A DNA stretch of 12,269 nucleotides from positions 1 to 12,269 of the forward strand of contig JBKJPW010000067.1 of NCBI GenBank assembly GCA_046594225.1, in the 5' to 3' direction. This document shows, one piece after another, positions 5,464-12,269 of this stretch. The position numbers and the translations under genes are program-made. Each line of letters opens with the position of its first letter. The stretch's first letter is position 1. A model generated the notes under the pieces. That model was not told the origin of the DNA, made no database searches, and was given only the letters and a program-made list of their open reading frames with translations. This DNA comes from UBA4416 sp046594225. GTDB lineage: Bacteria > Bacteroidota > Bacteroidia > B-17B0 > Aurantibacillaceae.

Positions 5464-8400
5464 TTATTTTTGAATCACTAATTTATCAGTCCACAACAAT
5501 TTTGTGTCATCCGATAATTGAATAAAATAAATGCCATTATTCAAATTCAAAGTATTGATAGCTATTCTATTTTCTAAATTATCAATTGATTTAATATACA
5601 CCAATTTACCACTAATGTCATAAATACTTACTTTGGCTTCGTTTAAGGTTTTTAAATCATAAGCTAATGTAAACGTACCGTTATTAGGATTAGGATATAA
5701 CTTAGCTTGTACACCTTCTGCTACGCTTACACTCGTTGGTTCATCATCTAACCACAGGCTTTTTCGCACTTTAGAGTTATCACAACTATCGGCATATACT
5801 TTGCCAACATAAGTTATGCTCTGTAATAAAGCACGAGCCTGATATACGGCGTTGCCGTATAGTTGTGGGCATAAATCGGCTATAGCTGCTAAATTATCTA
5901 AATCGCTCTGATTATTGATACCATTAATATAAAGGGTATTGTAAGTGTTTTGAGTTTGAGTAATATCATTAGTTTGCGATGCTTGAGCATTTTTGGAAGT
6001 AGCTGCATTTATATTTCCGTTTGCTAATAAACTATCAATTTCATGATACACATCTACCGATGTGTTTTGCTGTTGATTATAAAAAGCTAACAATGTATTA
6101 TCAGTACTAGGATTTTGAGTTAAGTCATCAAACATATATTGCTTTAGCATAAATTTATCTTGTGGCGTTATAGCGGTATTGCTTGCTGGCAATAAATTAG
6201 TAATGTAATCTATAAAATCGGCATCACGTTCCACGCCACTATTATTACCTGATTGAGCTACTTTTAAAGCAGTTAAAGTAGTTGGACAAGTAGCATAATT
6301 ACCTGTTCCTGCTGTAACAGAAAACATTGTTGTTCCTAATAAATATCTTTGTGTAGCGAATGACGGAGAAGTAATGTAATTATCATCTGGTAGTTCATTA
6401 CCATTGTTTTGTACATATAGCCAACTATTAGCTGCATCACTTGCGCTCCCCCCTGATAAAGTCCCGCCCACAGATGTTTTGTTAGGGTCGGCAGTGTTTA
6501 CTGCGGGCCAAGCACTAGTTCCATTAATCCATTGATTGGCGCTTGCTCCGCTGCTGCTACCTTGTGTACCAATAATGCCACCATTGGTTATAAATAAACC
6601 ACGGCGTATTGGGTATTGTAAAGTGTTACCAAAAAAACCATCTCCGCTACTACTGTTTCCGCCTCTGTATTCAATACCAATACCAACATTTTTAATGGTA
6701 TTACATTTTACTTTACAACCAGCGCTATTTTCTAATAACATACCGTGGTTATTTACATTGAAAGCCGCAACATTGGTACTAGTTAATGAACCATAAATGG
6801 TATTATTATCTACTGTTACCGTATTACTGCCTGACATATAAATTCCTTTAGGATTTGTGCCGCTTGGATGTAGCGTAAATGTATTACTACTAATACGTAA
6901 GCCAATACTTGTGGCAGTTACTTTTACACCAATAGTTACATTGCTAAACGTGTTTGCAGCAATTCGCATATTACTTGCTGTTGGTGTAAATGTGAGCGCA
7001 GAGTTGAACGTTACACCTTCTTTTACACCGTTTACGTTAGTTGTGCTTATGGTATTTTGTGAAATACTCATGGTATTTGTACTACTTGGTGCAACGGTGT
7101 AATTTGCTGTAACAGGATAGTAGTTATTAGTAAATGTGTTATTATTTAAACGTAATACATCGCGTGCATTGGTTGCAAAAACACCATTTAATCCGTAACC
7201 CGCAGTCATAACATTACCGCCCCAAATATAGGCGTTGGCACCAGAGCCCCAAGCTGGGTCAGTAGTGTAGGATTGTATAGATGAAGTGTGAATGGTATTT
7301 TGTACGTCAACCGTATAAGTACCATTGGTTATAATACTATAACCCATATTACTAAATGTGGTAGTAGCACCAACCGTTGGTGTAGTAGCCGGTTTTACAT
7401 TTAAGTATTTTGAGTTTTTACTGTAAATACCAACGCCCGCAGGAGTAGGAGCAAAATTTAAAGAATAACTATAAGCTACGCCTACAGCATTATTAAAGTT
7501 TACGTTGTTTACATTCGCATCAGTGGTATTAAAGGTCATGCCATAATCTTTGTTTTGTATTTCAGGATTTACGCCAACGCCACCACCATTAGGTGCGGTA
7601 AATGTTATAACTCCTGCATCTTTACACTGTAAGCCAATATAACTACGCGATTTTACAGTAGGAGTATAAGAGCTACTGCATTTTAAATTGCCACCTGGTG
7701 AGTTTGCACTTGATTTACTGTACATACCTTTTGCACTAAAGGTAAATGTATAGACACTTGAAGGCGCATTAGAATTTTGAATTTTTATATCAATGTAATT
7801 TTTATTGAATTGAGTACTTGCTCCATTTATGTTAATGTTGTGCATGGTAGATAAAGTGCTTGTGCCTGCGCTAATGGCAATGTAGGCATCTTCGATAATA
7901 GCATCATCTAATATATTGACACCTGCTGCATTTGACATATCGGCTTGTAATTCAATTCCATTCCATATACCATCGCAACTATAAATTCTCAATCCTGCAT
8001 TACTTAATAATATTGCTCTTGGACTTACAATAATTTTAGAGTTAGTTGCCATCATAAATGTTTTATTAGAAACGTCTATAGCGCCAGTTAAACTAAATGT
8101 TAAAGTCCCCGTTACTTTATAAACACTAGCAGTAATTTGAGAAGTTGAAGTGACAACTGCATTATTTAAAACTGGTAGCGTTGTATTAGAACAAGCTGCT
8201 GCTACATAATTGACACATATACTTTGTGTGCTTGTACCACAATAAGGATTACTAACTGTAAGGTTAATAATTTCGGGTTGCGTTAAATTAAAATTTGTAG
8301 TTGGTGTTGTGGCGCTATTGCTCCAAGCAAAGGTTAAGCCTGTTGTATTTGTAATATTACTTAATAATACAATGGTGTTAGTTCCTGTTCCGTTATTAAT

Positions 8401-10731
8401 AACCGGGGAAGGAGGATTTGTACTAATACTAAATGCAGGAATTGTGTTTGTAGTAACGGCTACTGTTGCAATGGCAGTGTTTGTACAACCCGCGGCACTT
8501 GTTCCTGTAACTGTATAGCTTGTTGTAATAGTTGGCGTTACAGTAATTGAAGAGCCTGTTGCACTTGTGCTCCAACTATAAGTACTAGCACCACTGGCAG
8601 TTAATGTAGCCGTGCCACCTATACAAATAGTTTTTGAAGCAACAGTTACTGTTGGTTTTGGGTTGACAGTTATGGAAATTGTTTTTGTATTGCTACAAAT
8701 ATCATTTGCGCCTGTTAATGTATAAATAGTAGTAGTTGTTGGTGTAACCACAACCGTTGAGCCTGTTAACGCGCCTGGATTCCACGAATAAGTACTTGCG
8801 CCTGATGCTGATAATGTAACACTGTTACCTGAACAAATAACTGTAGACGAAGGAGTAATAGTTAAGGATGGTGGTGGTGTAACACTTACTGTTACTACTG
8901 TGGTGGCTGTGCCACCACAAGTATAAGTACCAACAACTGTATAAGATGTTGTAACCGTAGGGCTAACAACTACCGAACTGGTGGTTGCTCCGCTTGGTGT
9001 CCATGTATAATTACTGCCACCAGTTGCAGTTAAAGTAGTTGATTGTCCGCCTGAACAAAGTAATGTATTACCAGTTACAGATATAGCATTGGATGCTGTG
9101 AGGACGGTGATGGTTGTTGTTGGATAATAAACACAACCGTTTGGACTAGATAATTTTACAGTATAAGTTGTAGTAACACTTGGAGTTACTGTTATGCTAG
9201 AGCTAACACAACTTGCAGGAACGCATGGACTTGGAGTCCAAATATTCATGATTGGATTATAGCCCGAACCATTAACAGATAAAGTAACTGCCGCACCTGG
9301 ACAAATTGTAGAACTGCTAGGAACAATAGTACCAGTTGGTGCAGGTAAAATATTTACTGTATAAGGAATTGCTGTTTTTAAACATCCAGAAGGACTAGTG
9401 CTTTGAACAGAATAAACAGATGTTACAGTTGGTGAAACAACAATTGTGTTGCTTACTATACCCCCAGGTTGCCAGGTATATGTACTACCCGCTAAGTTGC
9501 CACTTGCAGACAATGTATAAGTTGCTATGTTATTACTGCAATTTGGGTGATTTTGAGTTGGAGTGATACCAATGGGAGTAATATCAATTATGGATATATC
9601 ATCGAGGGTAATATATAGTGTTTTATTACTAGTATGATTAATCCATCCAGAACTTAAATTCATATTCATGTTTGGACCAACTAACAAACTTGTTTGCATG
9701 GCACCAGAATAAGTAAATGTATGTGTATAAGATGTCCATGTATTAATGGGAACTACAGAAAAACTTACCAATGAATTTGCTCCAGTAGGAAAAACTGAAT
9801 TAGTTGTCATATTAAGAGATGGTGAAGATACTAATCCGACAGCGGTTGCAAATGTCACCCAACAAGGTACACCAGCACCATTAGCAGTGTTAGATGAAAG
9901 ATACGATCCAGAATAATTATAAATCCAACAAGTTAAACTATAGGTTCTACCCGATATAAGTGGGTCTACTAAAAGAGATTGTATCGACTCCGAATAATAA
10001 TAATTGGAGTTTTTTGCAATTGTCACCTTACTTTCTTGACCAATAATAGTATTGTTAGGACTTGGGCTATGACTATTTAAAATTGGATTAGTGTTTTGTG
10101 TACTTACACCCAAGTTAAACCAAGTACCCGCTCCACAGTTTCTTCTAAACACTTCTGTATTATTTTCATATGACACCCAACAATCAGAACCTTGAGTAAT
10201 ATCTCCTCCACACCCGGGTGCTAGAATACTTTCAAAACCACCATTTTTAACAATATCACAAGGTGTAACTGGTGCGCAGCCAGCCATTATGTTCTCAACG
10301 TTTAATTGAATAATCGGATTATTAACGGCGCAAGATGTGCAAGAACCACTAGCATTTAATACTTTGATGTAAAGTTCAGTATTAGGAGAAATGTAACCCG
10401 CATATAAATTCAAGGTACTGTCTCCAGTTTCAAATAATGTATCTCTATATGCTAAAACTAAAGTGCCACTATTTACAGTGTACAGTTCCGCTTCTGCCAA
10501 CTGGTAATTAATGCCGTGTTGATTTAATTTAATGCCAATATGAGCAACTCCTGTATCACCAAACCAACGATACCATTTATAACTACCTGTTACGGTATCA
10601 TTTTCTAAGGTTTGGTCACCAGTGTTTATGTTTGTATAAACACTTGGTGGCGCTTGCGCCACAACCGTTTTTGTAATCACTGTTCCTATTAATATGAAAA
10701 GTGCATAGAGCCATGTTTTGTTTAATTTCAT
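5464..10731 (-). CDS. Giant T9SS-secreted adhesin-like protein (Ig-like repeats plus parallel beta-helix)
   Basis: This is a 1755-aa protein. The signal peptide (1-25/26, ends VVAQ) is followed by a beta-rich region (27-150). Next is an NGGFE-type jelly-roll module (about 163-385, ending ITLDDISIID). Five Ig-like repeats of about 70-80 residues (about 393-760) each show an ICxGxxxTL strand, a Y-x-W core and a TVTPTxTTxYTV strand; a sixth, diverged unit spans about 762-848. A long right-handed parallel beta-helix (about 850-1430) carries the CDGIWNGIEL...IIEDAYIAI signature and many NNTFTNNYY/SSNTFTL rungs. A helical Asn/Gln-rich segment follows (about 1440-1664), then a type A sorting domain (about 1665-1755, YPNPNNGTFTL...GIYFIQLSDD...KLVI). 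Likely a cell-surface adhesin or glycan-binding protein; no catalytic residues were identified. The start at 10731 gives the signal peptide. Its upstream region is shared with the divergent XRE gene. Confidence 0.92.
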   Translation of the reverse strand: MKLNKTWLYALFILIGTVITKTVVAQAPPSVYTNINTGDQTLENDTVTGSYKWYRWFGDTGVAHIGIKLNQHGINYQLAEAELYTVNSGTLVLAYRDTLFETGDSTLNLYAGYISPNTELYIKVLNASGSCTSCAVNNPIIQLNVENIMAGCAPVTPCDIVKNGGFESILAPGCGGDITQGSDCWVSYENNTEVFRRNCGAGTWFNLGVSTQNTNPILNSHSPSPNNTIIGQESKVTIAKNSNYYYSESIQSLLVDPLISGRTYSLTCWIYNYSGSYLSSNTANGAGVPCWVTFATAVGLVSSPSLNMTTNSVFPTGANSLVSFSVVPINTWTSYTHTFTYSGAMQTSLLVGPNMNMNLSSGWINHTSNKTLYITLDDISIIDITPIGITPTQNHPNCSNNIATYTLSASGNLAGSTYTWQPGGIVSNTIVVSPTVTSVYSVQSTSPSGCLKTAIPYTVNILPAPTGTIVPSSSTICPGAAVTLSVNGSGYNPIMNIWTPSPCVPASCVSSSITVTPSVTTTYTVKLSSPNGCVYYPTTTITVLTASNAISVTGNTLLCSGGQSTTLTATGGSNYTWTPSGATTSSVVVSPTVTTSYTVVGTYTCGGTATTVVTVSVTPPPSLTITPSSTVICSGNSVTLSASGASTYSWNPGALTGSTVVVTPTTTTIYTLTGANDICSNTKTISITVNPKPTVTVASKTICIGGTATLTASGASTYSWSTSATGSSITVTPTITTSYTVTGTSAAGCTNTAIATVAVTTNTIPAFSISTNPPSPVINNGTGTNTIVLLSNITNTTGLTFAWSNSATTPTTNFNLTQPEIINLTVSNPYCGTSTQSICVNYVAAACSNTTLPVLNNAVVTSTSQITASVYKVTGTLTFSLTGAIDVSNKTFMMATNSKIIVSPRAILLSNAGLRIYSCDGIWNGIELQADMSNAAGVNILDDAIIEDAYIAISAGTSTLSTMHNININGASTQFNKNYIDIKIQNSNAPSSVYTFTFSAKGMYSKSSANSPGGNLKCSSSYTPTVKSRSYIGLQCKDAGVITFTAPNGGGVGVNPEIQNKDYGMTFNTTDANVNNVNFNNAVGVAYSYSLNFAPTPAGVGIYSKNSKYLNVKPATTPTVGATTTFSNMGYSIITNGTYTVDVQNTIHTSSIQSYTTDPAWGSGANAYIWGGNVMTAGYGLNGVFATNARDVLRLNNNTFTNNYYPVTANYTVAPSSTNTMSISQNTISTTNVNGVKEGVTFNSALTFTPTASNMRIAANTFSNVTIGVKVTATSIGLRISSNTFTLHPSGTNPKGIYMSGSNTVTVDNNTIYGSLTSTNVAAFNVNNHGMLLENSAGCKVKCNTIKNVGIGIEYRGGNSSSGDGFFGNTLQYPIRRGLFITNGGIIGTQGSSSGASANQWINGTSAWPAVNTADPNKTSVGGTLSGGSASDAANSWLYVQNNGNELPDDNYITSPSFATQRYLLGTTMFSVTAGTGNYATCPTTLTALKVAQSGNNSGVERDADFIDYITNLLPASNTAITPQDKFMLKQYMFDDLTQNPSTDNTLLAFYNQQQNTSVDVYHEIDSLLANGNINAATSKNAQASQTNDITQTQNTYNTLYINGINNQSDLDNLAAIADLCPQLYGNAVYQARALLQSITYVGKVYADSCDNSKVRKSLWLDDEPTSVSVAEGVQAKLYPNPNNGTFTLAYDLKTLNEAKVSIYDISGKLVYIKSIDNLENRIAINTLNLNNGIYFIQLSDDTKLLWTDKLVIQK

Positions 10732-10867
10732 TTCTAATAAATTTTAAGTGACTAAGTACAATCAAATAAAACGTAATGTCAAATTTTTATCGATTGTATT
10801 TCACAACCAAAATAAGTTGCATCTATTCCCTTTTATCTCTACATTAGACGCGAGAAAACAAAGAATT
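10732..10867. promoter_or_regulatory. Shared divergent upstream region of the XRE and 1755-aa genes, with candidate XRE promoter
   Basis: The 136-nt region lies between divergent starts. For the plus-strand XRE gene, TTGC (10817-10820) and TACATTAG (10840-10847), 19 nt apart, resemble the Bacteroidota -33 TTTG / -7 TAnnTTTG pattern and lie about 20 nt before the ATG. The minus-strand promoter for the giant gene could not be placed with confidence. Autoregulation by the XRE protein would act here, but no clear operator palindrome is seen. Confidence 0.3.
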
Positions 10868-11269
10868 ATGATAGAAGATAAAAGTGCTATTTATGCGGAA
10901 AAATTAAAACACCTTAGAATTAATCAGTTCATTTCACAGCAAGAAATGGCAATTAAATTTAAAATAACTCAACAAGCATATAGTAAATTAGAAAAAGGCG
11001 ATACTAAGTTTAACACTAAAAAAATTGAAAAAATATGTAAATTTTTTAAAGTGCCAGTTGCTGAATTTATAACCATTAATATTGCTAAGACGAAAAACAA
11101 AAAGAGTAAGAGTTTGGATAGTTATAATATCAAAGTTTTAAAACAGTATTATGAAAGACTGTTATTGGAAAAAGACATACGGATTGGAAAATTAGAAATA
11201 GAACTGATGCACCATAAACCAATAATAAAGCCCACGAAAAAATTTAAAGAGATTCGCGTCATGGCATAA
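10868..11269 (+). CDS. XRE-family HTH transcriptional regulator with C-terminal coiled coil
   Basis: This is a 133-aa DNA-binding protein. The helix-turn-helix occupies about residues 9-70. AEKLKHLRINQFISQQEMAI forms helices 1-2, then ITQQAYSKLEKGDTKFN (recognition helix with the typical SKLEKG motif), then KKIEKICKFFKVPVAEFI. A basic linker (about 73-83) leads to a coiled-coil tail (86-115, LKQYYERLLLEKDIRIGKLE) suited to dimerisation, a common Bacteroidota layout. The frame is open 40 codons further upstream to 10748. That extension would overlap the promoter region and reads as low-quality sequence, so the start at 10868 is preferred. The gene is divergent from the giant T9SS gene and converges with the response regulator (11 nt between stops). 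It may control itself and the giant gene; this is inference. Confidence 0.85.
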   Translation: MIEDKSAIYAEKLKHLRINQFISQQEMAIKFKITQQAYSKLEKGDTKFNTKKIEKICKFFKVPVAEFITINIAKTKNKKSKSLDSYNIKVLKQYYERLLLEKDIRIGKLEIELMHHKPIIKPTKKFKEIRVMA

Positions 11270-11280
11270 CCTACAGTTAT

Positions 11281-11745
11281 TTACTTACGCTTTGCTTTCT
11301 TGATAGTTTTATATACTTTAGAATCAGAACCATAATATTTGGATTCATTTTGCTGAACCATTATTTTTTTCAAAAACAAATCATATCCAAGTTTAATGCA
11401 TTCTTTTAATAGGTCTTCGTTCCATGGCTTAGTTAAGTATTTAAATATTTGCCCATTATTTATGGCATCAATAACAGCTTCAATATCTGTATAACCAGTT
11501 AAAAGAATTCTACTTTGGTTTGGGTATTTAGTAACGACATCAGCTAACAATTCAGTACCTAATGTATCGGGCATTCGTTGGTCTGTAATTAAGACATGAA
11601 TATTATGAGTGGCAAGAATAGCATCTGATTCTTTTGCGGATATTGCTGTGAACACATTAAAATCCTTTCTAAATGAGGCATGAAATGAATTTAAATTATT
11701 TTGTTCATCATCTACATATAGTACGTTAATAGTTTTTTCGTTCAT
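11281..11745 (-). CDS. Single-domain response regulator (REC only)
   Basis: This is a 154-aa CheY-like receiver. The acidic pocket is YVDDE (D12, D13), the phosphoacceptor is D55 in LITDQRMP, the switch Thr is T83 in LLTGYTD, and K106 is in YLTKPW. All catalytic residues are present. The DQRMP, TGYTD and KPW signatures match receivers of the RpfG-like group, usually joined to HD-GYP or other output domains. Here only a helix and a basic tail follow (about 111-154, ending KTIKKAKRK). The protein probably acts by protein-protein contact or phosphotransfer. No histidine kinase lies in the window. Its stop faces the XRE stop across 11 nt. The start at 11745 is natural; no clear promoter was placed in the hairpin-rich DNA upstream. 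Confidence 0.92.
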   Translation of the reverse strand: MNEKTINVLYVDDEQNNLNSFHASFRKDFNVFTAISAKESDAILATHNIHVLITDQRMPDTLGTELLADVVTKYPNQSRILLTGYTDIEAVIDAINNGQIFKYLTKPWNEDLLKECIKLGYDLFLKKIMVQQNESKYYGSDSKVYKTIKKAKRK

Positions 11746-11759
11746 ACAATACTAATTTA

Positions 11760-12060
11760 TAATAAAAAAACAAAACCATGCTGCCGCAGGCGAGGCGCTT
11801 TTGACCGAACGGATGTGAGATGCGCAATATTGTGCTGAAAGCACACCTACTTGAAAAGGGTAGGATTTAGCTTTTTTGTTTTTTGCAAGCCTTTTTGAAA
11901 AAAACAAATGTGCTAAATTTGGGATAGCCAATACGGTTTTACTAAAACCGAAAAAAGCGGAGGAAAACAAACAATTAGAAACCGTTTTCAATTTTGAACC
12001 AATGTTCCAATGAAACCCTGTCCTTAAATTAGAATGTAAGTTTATTGTATTCATTTCGTT
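11760..12060. repeat. Intergenic hairpin-rich stretch related to the 3.9-4.2 kb repeat
   Basis: About 400 nt without a convincing gene separates the response regulator from copy D. It contains the exact 15-mer GCTGCCGCAGGCGAG (11780-11794) shared with 3935-3949. Hairpins follow: GCGC/GCGC (11795-11825), TGTGCT-GAA-AGCACA (11831-11845), CCTAC/GTAGG (11846-11864) and CGGTTTT-ACT-AAAACCG (11934-11950). The minus strand has an open frame of 100 codons (11752-12054), but its peptide is dictated by these hairpins and has no family features, so I do not call a gene. At 12062-12129 the heptamer TGTCTAC occurs three times, also seen in copies C and D. Confidence 0.5.
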
Positions 12061-12148
12061 AGTGTCTACTTATTTTTATGTTTTAAGTAGTTAAATTCAA
12101 ATGCTTGTGTCTACCGTTAATTTGTCTACGGAGAAAAATGGGCAACTT

Positions 12149-12269
12149 GAACCTAACGTTTTGGAGCTAAATTTCAGTTTGGGTTTTGAAACATTGTCTA
12201 CCGAAATATTACTGACAAAGCTAAATATTTAATGGACATTTGCAAAGCGAAAATAATTGTCTTTCGCGG
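12149..12269 (-). repeat. attC-like recombination site, copy D (partial, cut by window end)
   Basis: This is the left part of a fourth copy. It begins with ACCTAAC (12151-12157, matching the integron RYYYAAC box), then GTTTT, an outer arm GGAGCTAAATTTCAGTTTGG (12163-12182), the conserved TCTACCGAAATATTACTGACA block, CATTTGCAAAGCG, and the beginning of the tip hairpin (TTTCGCGG). It has the same orientation as copies A-C. Its right half lies beyond the window. Confidence 0.6.

Larger units (their letters stand above)
1257..12156 (-). mobile_element. Putative giant cassette 3 (~10.9 kb, multi-gene)
   Basis: This is the segment between the putative crossover points of copies C and D. Its body ends are complementary: 1423-1441 against 12140-12157 share AACCTAAC and GGGCAAC separated by 3-4 unpaired bases. 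The ends therefore look like one unit in the same way as in cassettes 1 and 2. It holds seven genes on both strands plus several repeats. Ordinary integron cassettes are mostly under 2 kb with one gene, so this is either an exceptional cassette, a cassette enlarged by insertion, or several cassettes whose intervening sites were lost. I found no attC-like site inside. Chance similarity of the terminal boxes cannot be excluded. Confidence 0.35.

Noticed and set aside
6536..8518. Three plus-strand open frames (6536-6796, 6857-7102, 8309-8518)
   Set aside because: They are antisense to the Thr/Ser/Val-rich repeats of the 1755-aa gene, whose reverse frames rarely contain stops.
10748..10867. 40-codon N-terminal extension of the XRE protein
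   Set aside because: It would start in the shared promoter region and has no HTH-like content; the ATG at 10868 fits the family length.
11752..12054. 100-codon minus-strand frame upstream of the response regulator
   Set aside because: Its C-terminal half is the hairpin repeat (PFQVGVLSAQYCASHIRSVK) and the rest has no domain features; kept only as an intergenic repeat region.
1..12269. Integron integrase, transposase, tRNA or rRNA genes
   Set aside because: None could be found on either strand, so the cassette reading rests on site structure alone and no tRNA-linked attachment site is claimed.

Overview
The window looks like a Bacteroidota chromosome, probably an environmental member of the Chitinophagales/Sphingobacteriales/Flavobacteriales type. 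The evidence is the AT-rich DNA, weak Shine-Dalgarno signals, two secreted proteins ending in type IX secretion (T9SS) C-terminal sorting domains, a Bacteroidota-style XRE regulator with a coiled-coil tail, and intergenic repeats of a kind common in that phylum. No species can be named from the sequence.

Layout. The left 1.4 kb and the right 0.1 kb carry four copies, all in one orientation, of a ~170-175 nt imperfect palindrome. They lie at 1-117 (right part only), 754-937, 1251-1429 and 12149-12269 (left part only). Each complete copy starts at TAACG, ends at GTTA, and folds into an outer stem, an inner stem and a small tip hairpin. Between the copies the sequence changes but base pairing is kept in all three stems. 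The segments between neighbouring copies have ends complementary to each other (GTTATAAGCC...GGCTTATAAC, GTTATGTG...CACATAAC, GTTAGGTT...AACCTAAC). This is the arrangement expected of integron gene cassettes with attC sites. No integrase lies in the window, so the reading stays an inference. Read on the minus strand, cassette 1 (up to 759) carries one lipoprotein gene that starts 13 nt after the putative crossover point and stops 5 nt before the next site. Cassette 2 (760-1256) has only a degenerate small ORF. Cassette 3 (1257-12156) would be about 10.9 kb, far larger than ordinary cassettes.

Inside the 10.9 kb unit, from left to right: a structured non-coding element (about 1580-1735); a 21-bp minisatellite (1851-2081); a small acidic helical protein gene (2074-2373, minus); a terminator; a gene of a Bacteroidota family of unknown function (2432-3187, minus); a divergent small acidic protein gene (3390-3881, plus); a roughly 310-bp hairpin-rich repeat (3886-4200); two T9SS cargo genes in tandem on the minus strand (398 aa at 4218-5414 and 1755 aa at 5464-10731) with a terminator hairpin in the 49-nt gap; a divergent XRE regulator (10868-11269, plus); a convergent single-domain response regulator (11281-11745, minus); and a hairpin-rich intergenic stretch sharing an exact 15-mer with the 3.9-4.2 kb repeat.

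How the genes may work together. The two T9SS proteins are built alike: signal peptide, N-terminal 'NxxFE' domain, Ig-like domain(s) and sorting domain. They are probably exported to the same surface. The XRE gene shares an upstream region with the 1755-aa gene and could control it, but this is positional inference only. The most notable signal is the cassette-like organisation: long attC-like sites with covarying stems, extended complementary cassette ends and one giant multi-gene cassette.
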